Positions 1 through 10,940 of a stretch of 64,000 nt of DNA are shown here, in pieces. The position numbers and the translations under genes are program-made. The stretch's first letter is position 1, and every line of letters begins with the position of its first letter. This DNA comes from Cryptomeria japonica (taxonomy: Eukaryota > Streptophyta > Pinopsida > Cupressales > Cupressaceae), in the NCBI RefSeq assembly GCF_030272615.1, contig NC_081411.1, forward strand, positions 215,560,654 through 215,624,653, written 5' to 3'. Below the pieces are notes generated by a model. It had not been told where the DNA came from. It saw nothing but the letters and a program-made list of their open reading frames with translations, and did no database searches.

Positions 1-448
1 TTCATAATCCAGATCCTGAAAACTTGTATGCATTTAAGCTATAGGAATTTTAGAGAGCATTTAGCATAGCAAACTCTTATTTGTCATTTTGGTTAAAATA
101 AATCATTTTTAGTATCAAATAGCTTAATATTAGCTTTTCATTTTACATTTGGAGCAAAATACTACAATCTCAATCCTCCATAAGCATCCATAGTGCAAAA
201 AGCTGCTGAGAGCTACACTATTTTGGAACTTGGAGAGGAGAGGAACAAGGGAGAAGGAGCTAAGAGCATGTTAGGAGGTATTTGGAGATGCCTCATCATA
301 TTTGCTTCTTTAGTTAAATATGCTTTCATGATTTTAGTGTCTCTCTTGATATGCCTGTTTAGATTAGTTTTTGATTGACTAACACTAACGGTTTCTTGTG
401 TGTGTGTTATTCATCTCAGACTAACCTTGTCCATTTTGCAGTGCATCA
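1..448 (+). repeat. 5' LTR of element A (last 448 bp)
   Basis: The sequence aligns without gaps to 17047-17494, the end of the 3' LTR, with about nine substitutions. It ends TGCATCA, so the terminus is the canonical CA. The window begins just downstream of where the TATA box lies in the 3' copy, so most of U3 is missing here. Confidence 0.95.
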
Positions 449-450
449 TT

Positions 451-473
451 TGGTGAACCCGACGTGAATCGAA
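451..473 (+). promoter_or_regulatory. Primer-binding site, tRNA-Trp
   Basis: Two bases after the LTR end, TGGTGAACCCGACGTGAATC and the next three bases are complementary to the 3' end of plant tRNA-Trp including its CCA tail (tRNA sequence from memory). Minus-strand DNA synthesis would be primed here. The match covers about 23 nt, so the assignment is firm. Confidence 0.9.
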
Positions 474-3154
474 ACACCAAAAATATCATCTTTTTTTTTT
501 AACTAACATGTCTGAATGTTGAAAGTGTCACACAGGTTGCGCTTTGGCGCTATTGAACACGTTCTAGCGCTACCGATACTTATGGTTTTAGCGCTATTGT
601 TCTTACAGTAGCGCTATTGTCTCAAGTTCAGTGCTTTTGCAACTGTTTTGGCGCTTTTGACATTTTTTTTGGTGCTATTGACCCTCTTTCAGTGTTTTTG
701 CCTTTCTGTCTTTCCCCTTCTTTCAGCACATTAGTGTTAAATAGCGCCTTTGTTTAAATGCAGACTAGCGCTATTGTAACAAAATGTCATAAAAATCACC
801 TTGTAACTGAAAAAGTGGAAATTTTAGGCTTGTGGAAGCCCCCCTTGGACATAGATTTTACTAACAATTTGTTATTTGTGCAGGTTAAAACTCACCATTA
901 AAAATCACAAATTCTCCTTTGGTGCATTAACAACTTGAACAAAAACAAATATTCATTGCTTTCTAGTTAGGGTCACTTGTCTTTGGTGTTTTAAAACTGA
1001 ACAAAAACAAACATTTGCTTCCATTGCAAGTTAGGACTCATCTTCATTTTGGTGCTGAAAATCAACAAAACAAAATTTATTTTCTTGCATCAACTTAAAG
1101 AAATTTACAATCAACACTTTGTTTTGGGCAATATAAAAAGAACAAGCCATTTTTTTTCTTCAAGCTCAAAAACAGTTTTACTTCAAGCAAAACATGTTTT
1201 CATTAAGTTGACCAGGACTTCCAATTTCTAGAATACAAAACACATTGCCTTTGAAAGTAAAAAAGAACATCATGGTTGTTGGAGCAACATCTCCAAATAG
1301 TTAGATCACATTGCAATGGTGGATTAAAAAGAACAAGTGTCTTTTGTGCTTGGCACACTTGTGCAAAAAGTCAGTCGAGTGGTCCTACCTCTAACACACA
1401 CTATCCTCTCCCTTGGCTTTTGTGGTCCTAGGTGCAAGAGAAAAGTGTTAGTAACACTCAAAATTTTATCTTTTTAAGAGAGGCCTGCCAAGGGATCGAT
1501 ACTCTTGGGAATGACCTCGAGCGGTAAATCCTTCGAGCCGCTATAGAAATCAAGTGAGAGTGAAAGTTGTAGCCTTGGGTATAGCTATTCCTACAGTGTA
1601 ACTAGCCGAAAGGACAAATGGGCCCCACCACCAGTTACAAGGCTCTTAAGTGAGTCACTGCAGAATGAACTTATGTCCAAAAACATCGAACATGACTAAA
1701 CACCTTTAAGTAGTAGCCCACCCGTTCTATTGATTGAGGATATTTGCGATATAATTTAGTGCAAGAGCATAGATGGTTTTGCTCCCAAGATACTCACCAT
1801 ACATATTTCCTTGAGTAGAAACATAGCTTTTTGAAAAGTCACTGGTGGCTTGATAAAAGTGGTGACTCCCCCATCATAGGGATCATCTATTTGTTATGCT
1901 CGCGCAAGACTTAGTATATCACATCCTTACCTGCCACAGCGGGATTCATAAGGTATGTAGTACCAAAGTCAAAGAAATATCAAGATGTGGGCTAAATTTA
2001 TCACAACTAGCCATTTGACCTTAGGGATAAAAAAGTGTTTGAAGTGTGTTCGTTTTAAAGACCAAGTACAAATTGAGCCGACTTCAAGCTTTGGAAATAC
2101 ACCTTAAAATACATCTAAAGGAAGGGTCATATAAAAGTCCAAGGATTGGGTTGATCTAGACCCATACTCATTTGTGCCTTAAAAGCACATTCTTGTGTTT
2201 ATGTGCTTGCTTTGTTTTCTTGTCAAAGAAACATCCAAAAGAAAATCACTTTCCAAAACAAAGTATTCATCCAACCAAACACATCAAAAACAAATTGCAA
2301 ACAAAAACGAAGAGTCAAAATTTATGACCATTCTTCACATCTTGCGAAAGAAGAAGCGTCATCAAAATATCAACTTGAAAAGAAGACCATTAAGCTCAAA
2401 GGCTTTGATCAAAAGGAGGAAATTCTTCTATATAAATAGACAAATCTTTGTCTCACGTAGAGTCTTTCTGTGTCACATGTGTCTCTACCTTCAAGGAAAA
2501 ACAAACGAATTTCATTCCGAATCATTGAACCGCAGAGCTTTTATGCAATATAGAGCTCTGAGTTATCACAAAAGCCAAGGAGGAAAGATTAATCCCAACT
2601 TCTTCCCAAATGTCTATATCACATACAACGTAGCTCGAGAAATACCACCAACACCCAAAAGGGAAGAGGTAGAGTTTGTCCCATTTGTAACACAAAGTTT
2701 TTATTGAAGTTGAAAACATTTCATCCATCATCTTCTTCATACATTATCACTTCATCATCAATCCGTTCCAACTCTCAAAACATTCAGAGGTTCTTGTCCC
2801 AAGTTCTCTTTTAGATATTGCTTGAATCAAACACATCACATCACTTTTTAGATTGTTTCTACATCTAGGATAAGCTCATCCTAAGAGACACATCTACGCA
2901 TGTTAAAACTAGTTCATGAGTGAATCCTCTCATTAATAGGTAGTTAAATTTGTAACACATCTCAGATTTCTCTACACCTTAACACATCAAATCTTATCAA
3001 AACACACAAGCAATTCAAAGAAGTATTTCGGTTACATCCACCTTAAAGGTGCTAGAGATCCACGTGCAACACAATTCACCAACCATCAATCTCTCATTTC
3101 ATCAAAAACTCACCATCATTTTCACACAACTTCAACCAAAAGCTTGCAAGCAAA
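474..3154 (+). other. Untranslated leader of element A
   Basis: A 2.7-kb stretch lies between primer site and gag start. It holds the GCGCTATTG-type repeat cluster (541-780) and a GC-richer block around 1480-1960 that looks like a structured leader (AGAGGCCTGCCAAGGGATCG onward). It also has a lysine-rich open frame at 2195-2707 with no recognisable domain. Packaging and dimerisation signals would be expected here, but none can be pinpointed by eye. Confidence 0.7.
541..780 (+). repeat. Interspersed GCGCTATTG-type repeats in sense leader
   Basis: About ten copies of a 9-10-base motif, AGCGCTATTG with variants GGCGCTTTTG, GGTGCTATTG and AGTGTTTTTG, recur every 12-40 bases, for example at 547, 590, 610, 650, 671 and 767. 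The spacers are unrelated, so this is not a simple tandem repeat. The motif reappears in reverse complement at 15222-15540. Confidence 0.85.
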
Positions 3155-5156
3155 ATGGCCCAAACCTGATCATAGTCAAGGCAACGAGAAATAGAAAGGG
3201 AAGAAGAAGAAGAGGAAAATCTCAATGAATTTCAAGAAGCACTTGGAGAAAATGCAAATGATGAAAACCCAAGTACTCCCACTCCTGCAACAATAGAAAG
3301 GGCCCAGCATAACCCTCTCTTTAAGCTCGCTCAAGAAGGAGCAAAACTCCCCTTTGACTTTGATCTGGCCCAATTAAGACAAGCATCAGAACGACAAAGT
3401 CACCATGAAGAGGACAGAGGAAGAGATCCCATCAGATATAACATTCCTCGAGGTAACCCACCACCTCCTCCTCCAAATGAAATGGAGATGTTGCGGCAAC
3501 AAGTCGAGAATCTCGCCCAACAACTTCATAGTGGTGTCAAGACTAACCAATTCTCACTCAATGACATCTGTCCCTATCCTTTTGATAGGAATCTTTATAT
3601 GCCACCCTTTCCATGAGGATTCGAAACACCCAAATTTGAAAAATATAGAGGAAAGGGAGATCCCCGTGATCATGTTAGAGAATTTCATTCTGCTTGTCTT
3701 GAAGTGGCATATGAAGACACATACCTAATGTGCCTTTTTCCCCAAAGCTTGGGAGGAACAACCACATCATGGTTTTCCCGACTATCAGGTGGCATTAGAA
3801 CATTTGAGGAACTTATCCAAAAATTCCTTGCTCATTACTCTCATAACATTGAACGCGACATCACCATGGCTGATCTGTGCAACACTAAACAAAAACCAGG
3901 TGAACTATTCTCAGTATTCCTACAACGATGGCACCAAATGTCTAGCAGACATTCTCTTCAATTACCTGAACGAGAACTAGTGGAAATATTTATTTCCAAC
4001 TTAAACGAAGAAATGGAATTTCACCTGGATGTCAAAGACACGGGCTCTTTTAATGATATGATCACCAAAGGTTTGAAATGTGAAAGGGCACTCATCAAGA
4101 AAGGACTCATCAAAATCTTTAATGAACCAAAAGATGGTCCTCGCTCGTGATTCAATAGCGATAAACCAAGCTTCTGGAATAAAAATAAGAATATCGTCAA
4201 TGATGGGGTTGTGGATGCCCGGACAATCCAACATGCACAACCTGTGGTTCGGTTTGCAGGACAAAATCCTCCACTTTAGAATAACACAAATGTTCCTTCC
4301 AATCAAGGTCACATCACATCTCACCATGAACCAAGACCTCATCAGCAAAAACAGAAACGCATATACACTCCCTTAGGGGAACCCATTGAAATAGTATTGC
4401 AACAACTCATTTCTCAAAATTTGGTCACTCTACCTAAACTATCAAACTATGAGCCTCAGGTCAAACCGGCATGGTGGAGAGATACTGAACACTGTGAATT
4501 CCATCAAGGAAGAGGGCACAAGACAAGTAATTGTCACCGATTGAAAGATCTCATTCAGGATCTTATTGATTGAGGAGAAATTGAAATTGAAGGACATGAC
4601 CCAAAAACCATAAATAATGATCATCTGATGTTCAAAAATCCACTTCCATCACAAGATCAAAGGGGTCCTTCCACTTCTAGGTCAGGCACTGATACCACTG
4701 ATTATACACAGGCTGCGTATAATTACACTGTAAATCATTTGTATGATGCCAGTGAACAAGTTGCCACTATAACCTTCAAAAATCCCAACTCAAATTGCAA
4801 TGTTGTTACACGTCGTGGCAAGGTCACCATAAAGGCAGCTCCACAAGGTACCACCTCCATCCCAAAGCAGTACAATCTTGTGGAACAATTAGACAAAACC
4901 CCTACGCTTATATCCATTTTAGAGCTTTTGCGTCTATCACCATCTCATAAAACTATCTTGGATCAAGCACTCCAAGAGGCGTCAGTCCCTACAAATCTGA
5001 ATACAGACCAATTTCAAGCCATGGTTGGAAGTCTAAAGTCATCACCTTGTCTCACTTTTTCCAAAAGTGGCAACTCTTCCTTCCAGCAACCTCATAACGC
5101 CTCACTCCACATCAAAGGATTTATTAATCAGCATAGGATCAAGCGAGTCTTGATAG
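3155..5156 (+). pseudogene. gag: gag of element A, with premature stops
   Basis: This is the structural capsid polyprotein that would form virus-like particles in the cytoplasm. The frame opens at the ATG at 3155, followed by a glutamate-rich N terminus and a short proline run. The retrotransposon gag core lies at about 3620-4110 (WFSRLSGGIRTFEELIQKF, then FLQRWHQM). A zinc-knuckle-like motif CEFHQGRGHKTSNC lies near 4491-4532. The same frame runs to 5156 but is broken by TGA 3167, TAG 3173, TGA 3614, TGA 4148, TAG 4277 and TGA 4571. Most of these can be read as C-to-T or G-to-A changes. Gag and protease form one frame apart from a one-base indel at the junction. Confidence 0.88.
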
Positions 5157-5727
5157 TAATGGAGCTAGCTTGAACATTTGTACACTACAGTTGGTCACAG
5201 CATTGGGATATGCAATAGAATCAGTGGATCCTTGTAAGAAGATCACAATCAAAGCCTATGACGATGCAGAGCATTCATCAAAAGGAGCTATGGTACTACT
5301 AATCCGAGTAGGCCCCGTGGTAAAGCACATCATCTGTCAGGTTCTGGACCTTCCTCTACCACACAATCTATTATTAGGAAGACCTTGGATACATGCCATG
5401 CAAGTTGTTCCATCTACCTACCATCAATGTATCAAGTTCCCACATAACGGTGTAGAGATCACAATCCTAGGTGATGCAAATCCCTTCGCATATTGCCATA
5501 ATATCAGCCATCAACCAGAGATTACTGTTCCTAATAATAGAGAAGCCATTTCCTCCACATCATATATAAGTCTAGCCTCTCTTGCCAGTTCAAACACCAC
5601 TATACCCAAGCAAGAAAAGCTTAAGATGAAAGTAGCAGAGGAAGGTCTTGGGGAATACAACTTAAGTCAACTCTTTTGTGTGGGACAAATGCCCACTTCT
5701 CCTAGAACACATGGTAAACCACAGTAG
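5157..5727 (+). pseudogene. Aspartic protease of element A
   Basis: This is a retropepsin-like protease that would cleave the Gag-Pol precursor. The active-site region NGASLNIC is readable from about 5159. A one-base indel at about 5152-5158 puts the catalytic Asp codon out of frame with gag. The second conserved block is HNLLLGRPWIHAMQ (about 5362-5403), followed by HQCIKFPHNGVEI, typical of plant Tat-type proteases. The frame ends at a TAG at 5725. Pol frame 1 then continues with further stops to 10410. Confidence 0.85.
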
Positions 5728-6462
5728 TTACTCCAGCAACCACTGATCACGCCAGCATGTGCTTTGATGCCTTTCATCCTTGGAAAGAGTCAAGAGGAAG
5801 AAACCCAAGATGAGGACCTAGCGGAATGGATCTATAAAGATCCCCTCACCACTGATATCCTGCCAGTTAAACTTCCTACGGATCAGTATGGCAAAGGTCT
5901 CCTCATTATGCAACGAATGGGATATGATGGTCAGAGTGCTTTGGGATATTGCAAACAAGGACGACATGAACCTCTACTACCAGAATTAAAGCCCAAAGGT
6001 AATACAGGCCTAGGTTTTGAGAAAGAAATCTTTCCTAAACTCAGATTCAAAGGAAAACCCAGCAAACCATTATGTCTGCCTACTGCAAAAAGGATACCTT
6101 TCATCATTAAAGCAGCCTCAAACACCATCCTGACTGCCCCATCGAGGCTCACAACCCCAACACAACCATCTACAATACCAATCATCCCACCAATCAAACC
6201 AGTAATCCCAGTCGTAGCAGCCATTACATCCATAGTACCATTAGCAGCAGCAACTGTATCAGAACCCGCAGCAGCATCTATGGTACCAGCAGTTCCCGTA
6301 GAAGCCACTGAGTCAACACTGTCGATACTTCCTATGCTAGATTCTTTTATCTCCATCAAACTTCCTGTAGCATCAATCACTACAAAGGTACATCAACCAA
6401 TCACACCTGCAGTGTTTAACTCAAAGGACATCCCAGTATGGTATATTAATCGGATGTTGTAA
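5728..6462 (+). pseudogene. G-patch-like module inside pol
   Basis: Frame 1 continues. At about 5890-6033 it encodes a glycine-patterned segment, GKGLLIMQRMGYDGQSALGY followed by KQGRHEPL and NTGLGFEK. The spacing of glycines and hydrophobics matches a G-patch domain, a nucleic-acid or helicase-binding module that also occurs in some retroviral proteases. After it comes a Pro/Ala/Ile-rich low-complexity linker (about 6130-6330), ending at TAA 6460. The domain call rests on pattern only. Confidence 0.7.
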
Positions 6463-7239
6463 AGTGACTCAGAGACCGACTCACATGAATGGGAATTTGA
6501 TTCTGTGCAGCTTAATACTTCAGATGAGGAAGACACATCACCACCTCTTCCACACAAAGACATCCCTGTTTACGGAGAAGCACAGATAAAGACCACTTGG
6601 GTACCTGAGCTGGAAACATCTTCCACGGACCCTACGTCTCATCCTACGCCTGAATCTGACAGGGAGAGTACCATCAATGACCTTCACCATAACGTCTTAA
6701 CCCTCACTGATACATCTAACACACTGAACCTAATCGATGACATAATGCCCATTATTCACCCTGAACTTATCGAATGGAACCAACCAAATCCCCCATGTCT
6801 TGACTTCTTCCAAAATGATGAGGCTATCATAGACTTTTTGGAATTAAGGGATAACCTACCAAGCGGGGATCACAAAGCTGGATTCACCATTGAACTTAAT
6901 AGTGCAACATACTTCGGGATGGATGCCAAACCTTTTAGCTACAAAAATATAACAATAAAACATGGATCTTCTAGTGAAAACCACACTGTGGCACTGTTTG
7001 ATCCCACAAAAGTAAAAAGAAAGAACGTATCCAATGGTGAAAACCTCTTTGAGCTGCCTGAGGATGAAGGGTTTGACATTCTCCCTGCTAATGCACAACA
7101 GGAATGATCAACGATTCTCATCGAGGAAACCAAATAATACAATGTGGGTACTCCTGAAAATCCTCATATCATACATCTAGCATCTCTTCTCACTCCAGAG
7201 GAACAGCCTAAATTTATAGAGTTCTTCCAGAAGCGTTAG
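6463..7239 (+). pseudogene. pol linker between G-patch and RT
   Basis: The pol frame continues with an acidic, Ser/Thr/Pro-rich segment, then HKAGFTIELNSATYFGMD and VKRKNVSNGENLFELPEDEG. Stops occur at TGA 7105, TAA 7135 and TAG 7237. No enzymatic domain is recognisable. Such spacers between protease and RT occur in Tat-type elements. Confidence 0.6.
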
Positions 7240-8130
7240 ATCAACTTTACATGGTCATATGCAGACATGCCTAGGCTTGATCCTGATTTAGTCATGCATC
7301 ACCTCACAGTAGCAGAAGGAGCCAAACTTGTCAAGCAGAAGCTTCATAAGATGCATCCTCAAATTGCAGTACTAGTCAAAACAGAACTCAAGAAACTCCT
7401 AGATGTTGGATTCATTAGACCAATTGATTATGCAGAGTGGATCTCCAACATTGTGCCTGTCGGCAAGCCAAAAGGGGGCATCCGCATTTGTACTGACTTC
7501 AGAGATCTAAACAAGGCATGTCCTAAGGATGACTTCCCCCTACCAAATATCGACATCATAGTGGATCTAATAGTGAGACATGCCATGCTTTCACTCATGG
7601 ATGGCTTTTCAGGATACAATCAAATAAAGATCGCACCAGAGGACCAACATAAGATAGCCTTCACATGTCCATGGGGCACATATTGCTGGAATGTAATGCT
7701 CTTCGGTCTAAAGAATGCAGGAGCAACCTATCAAAGAGCAATGACCACCATCTTCCATGACATGATGCATACTATGATGGAAGATTATGTTGATGACTTA
7801 CTAGCAAAATCACTCACCAGAGAAGGGCATCTCCACATCTTGGATAAAATCTTTGATAGACTAGAACAATACAATGTTCGACTCAACCCAAAGAAATGTG
7901 TCTTTGGAGTGACCTCCGGGAAGCTTCTAGGATACATTTTCTCAAGCAGAGGTATTGAGGTCGACCCAGCAAAGGTAAAAGCAATCATGGACATGCCACC
8001 TCCAAAGAATATCAGTCAGCTAAGGACATTACAAGGGCAGCTTCAATCTATCCGAAGATTCATTGCACAATTGGCTGATAAGTGTCACCCATTCACACAC
8101 ATACTACACAAGAACATCCGCTTTCAGTGA
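7240..8130 (+). pseudogene. Reverse transcriptase of element A
   Basis: RNA-dependent DNA polymerase. Conserved blocks run in order: LVKTELKKLLDVGFI, WISNIVPVGKPKGGIRICTD, FRDLNKACPKDDFPLP, LMDGFSGYNQI, FTCPWGTYCWNVMLFGLKNA and the catalytic YVDD at 7786-7797. Then come LNPKKCVFGV and LLGYIFSSRGIEVDP, which lead into the RNase H connection. All three catalytic aspartates are present. The frame closes at TGA 8128, where a Trp codon is usual, which fits a TGG-to-TGA change. Confidence 0.93.
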
Positions 8131-8640
8131 GATGCCAGATGCCAACAAGCATTTTAGACGCTTAAAGACTATCTCATGAATCCACCATTGTTGATGCCAC
8201 TAGATCCAAGTAGACCGTTGTTACTCTATATCTCAACAACAAGTACAGCATTGGGTGTACTACTGGCACAACATAATACAGAAGGAAAAGAGTGTGTTGT
8301 TTACTACATCTCTCGCACACTGGTTGGCTATGAACTCAATTACACACCTATTGAGCGAGCTTGCCTAGCAGTAATCTTAGCAGCCACTAAACTACGAAAC
8401 TATCTATTAACACATAAAGTGCAACTCATTGCAAAGATTGATCCACTCAAGTGTTTACTTAGCAAAGCAGCATTGATAGGCCGCTTGGCCAAATGGGTGA
8501 TGATTCTAAGTGAATTTGACATCGAGTACGTAGACTGTAAATCTATCAAAGGTCAAGTTATTATAGATCAGTTGACCGATGTGCCTCTCACAGGCGATCA
8601 TCCTCTCATTTCAAATTTTTTAGATGAAGAGATATTCATG
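8131..8640 (+). pseudogene. First (Ty3-type) RNase H of element A
   Basis: The frame continues through TAG 8155 into LLMPLDPSRPLLLYISTTST and ALGVLLAQ, then VVYYISRTLVGYELNYTPIE and RACLAVILAATKLRNYLL, the standard Ty3/gypsy RT-linked RNase H. The usual first catalytic Asp (in Y-x-D-A-S) reads YISTTST, so this domain may have been enzymatically weak even before decay. The segment GRLAKWVMILSEFDIEY is the conserved tail. Confidence 0.85.
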
Positions 8641-8997
8641 ATCACAACAACACAACCATGGAAACTATACTTTGATGGTTCATACACTAGGCACGGCTCG
8701 GAGGTAGGCATTTTTTTTATCACACCTCAAGGTGACAGCATCCTGAAGTCTTATAGGCTCACATTTCCATGCACCAACAACATAGCAGAGTATGAGGCCT
8801 TGATCACAGGACTCCGGTTAGCCATACAATGGAAATTACAAGAACTACAAGTATATGGTGACTCACAACTGGTCATTCGACAAGCAACTAATGAATATCA
8901 GACCAAGGATGATAAACTCATGCCATTTAAACAAATGGTGGACAATCTAAAGACATCATTTACTACTATCACTTTTGAGCAAATACCAAGAGATTAG
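8641..8997 (+). pseudogene. Second, archaeal-type RNase H (aRNH) of element A
   Basis: An independent RNase H fold follows directly: WKLYFDGSYTRHGSEVGI (Asp at 8674), NNIAEYEALITGLRLAI (Glu) and LQVYGDSQLVIRQ (Asp). These supply the D-E-D catalytic set. A second RNase H after the Ty3-type one is an established signature of plant Tat-lineage elements, thought to replace the degenerating first domain. The frame ends at TAG 8995. Confidence 0.88.
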
Positions 8998-10410
8998 AAT
9001 CGAGCTGCTGACGCTATGGCTACCATCGCATCTCTCCTAGATCTTCCACAGAATTCAACACGCTATGAGTTCTTGGTAGAATAGCTTTGGTTTCCCGCTT
9101 ATGATATCCTCGAGTCCGAAATGATATGTCACCTTGTCGGTTCTGAATCCCCATGGTACGGTGAATTCTACAACTATCTCCGCAATCACACCCTTCCTCC
9201 CAACCAATCGAATAACCAACGTAAAACCTTTATTCGCCAAACTACTCGATATACCATTATTGTCGAAACCCTATACCGACGCGGTCTTGATGGTACTCTC
9301 CTTAGATGTCTGGAACAAGATGAGATAACAAAGGCTTTGAAAGAGGTACATGAAGGAATTTCTGGGACTCACTCAAGTGGTCTGTCACTAGCCAAGAAAC
9401 TCATGCGAGCTGGATATTATTGGCCATCTATAGAAAAGGATTCCTACTACTTTGTCAAAAAATGCAAGAAATGTCAAGTTCATGGTGACCTGATACACGC
9501 ACCGGCCCAAGAACTGCAACCAATCACAACACCATGGCCTTTTTGTCAGTGGGGCCTTAACCTTGTGGGTAAGATTCATCCATCTTCATCCAATGGCCAT
9601 AAATTCATTATTACCGCCACCGAATATTTCACAAAGTGGATCAAAGCTGTTCCACTTACCCAAGTCACTGGCAAGCAGATCGCCTCATTCATCCTCAACT
9701 ACATCATTTGCCGGTATGGTGTACCCATGTCCATCATCACAGATAACGGTCTTCCTTTCAAAAATCAGGATGTCTATGAACTTTGTGAGAAATTTCATAT
9801 CCAACACCACTTTTCCACTCCCTATTACCCACAAAGCAATGGTCAGGCCGAAGCATCCAATAAAAACATATTAAGGATCCTCAAGAAGACAGTCAATGAT
9901 GCTGGTTGTGATTGGCATGTTCAACTAAATCCAGCACTATGGGCATATCGAACTAGCATTCGAACCCCTACAGGTGCAACTCCTTATTCGTTGGTCTATG
10001 ATGCAGAAGCTATCTTGCCTATTGAGGTCGAGATACCATCATTACGGGTTTCCTTACACAATCTCATCGATGATGAAGCCTACAGAGTATCCCATCTTCA
10101 GGACTTAGAGTTACTTGATGAGAAACGACAAGCTGCATACAATCACCTCAAAGCCTATCAGCAGCGCATGAGTAGAAGCTACAATCACCGAGTTAGATCT
10201 CGTACATTTGAGGTAGGTGATCTTGTTCTATGAGAGAATCCTTGTAACCAACCAAACATAGAACATCAGGGCAAGTTTGAATCAAACTAGCTGGGCCCAT
10301 ATGTTGTCACTGCTGTATTCAAGTCCGAGGCATATCAGTTGGCTACATCAGGAGGAGAACTGCTTGCAGATCCAATCAACAGCATGCACCTCAAACTGTT
10401 TTATACCTAA
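8998..10410 (+). pseudogene. Integrase and pol C terminus of element A
   Basis: Integrase inserts the cDNA into the chromosome. The HHCC zinc domain lies near 9349-9480 (VHEGISGTHSSG to KKCKKCQVHGD). In the catalytic core the first acidic residue reads Asn (WGLNLVG, AAC at 9559). The second Asp (IITDNG, GAT 9742) and the Glu (NGQAEASNK, GAA 9850) are present with 35 residues between them. The C-terminal part is RTFEVGDLVL then GPYVVTAVF, without an obvious chromodomain. Stops are TAG 9079, TGA 10231 and TAG 10288. The natural end is TAA 10408, after NSMHLKLFYT. Confidence 0.9.
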
Positions 10411-10440
10411 GCTGTACAGAGCATCAGGCTCCCCTACCTA

Positions 10441-10940
10441 CCAGAAAATACCAAAAACATTCAGAAAATGTCCTAAAGAAATACAAAAACATTCAAAAAA
10501 GCAAAGAAAAATCATGCATCCAAATGGTGAACAACCACTCCAGTGACACCTTGGGTAAGTGCGATGGTGAAAACCTGGCAAACAGTCGCCACTCGTAAAG
10601 ACAATGGCTCCAGTAATCTTTCAGGCTCGTTGCGATCACATGCACACATCCATCCATCCTCACCATGGCTTGTTATTTGATCTGTAATCAGAGATAGTAC
10701 TTCATACGTCTTGCATCCCACTTTTTCATAGTCATGTCTACACTTGGGGGCAATACCCTTAAAATCTAGATGATGGAAGTGGATCCTACATTACTAGTGA
10801 TTCATTGGCAAAAACATTCAAAAATGTCTCACAAAATCCAAAAACATTCAAAATGTCTCACAAAATCTAAAAACATTCAAAATGTCTCACAAAATCCAAA
10901 AACATTCAAACTATTCCACAAAATCCAAAAACAACGAAAA
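10441..10940 (+). repeat. Tandem CAAAAACATTCAAAATGTCTC repeats after pol
   Basis: From about 10806 to 10940 a 29-30-bp unit (ccaaaaacattcaaaatgtc plus tcacaaaat) occurs about four times with small changes. Looser copies of its AAAACATTCA core appear at 10448-10500. It lies just downstream of pol in non-coding sequence. Function is unknown. Confidence 0.75.

Noticed and set aside
451-473. Possible tRNA-Trp gene
   Set aside because: Only the complement of the tRNA 3' end is present, at the LTR border. It is a primer-binding site, not a tRNA gene.
2195-2707. 170-codon lysine-rich open frame in the leader of element A
   Set aside because: Its composition is that of A-rich leader sequence. No domain was found, and the frame overlaps another open frame. 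Without conservation data it is not called a gene.
5931-6380. 149-codon - strand open frame
   Set aside because: It is antisense to the Pro/Ala/Ile-rich linker of pol and reflects that strand's repetitive codons.
10806-10940. CRISPR-like array
   Set aside because: The repeats are directly tandem without unique spacers, lie in a plant retroelement, and have no cas genes.
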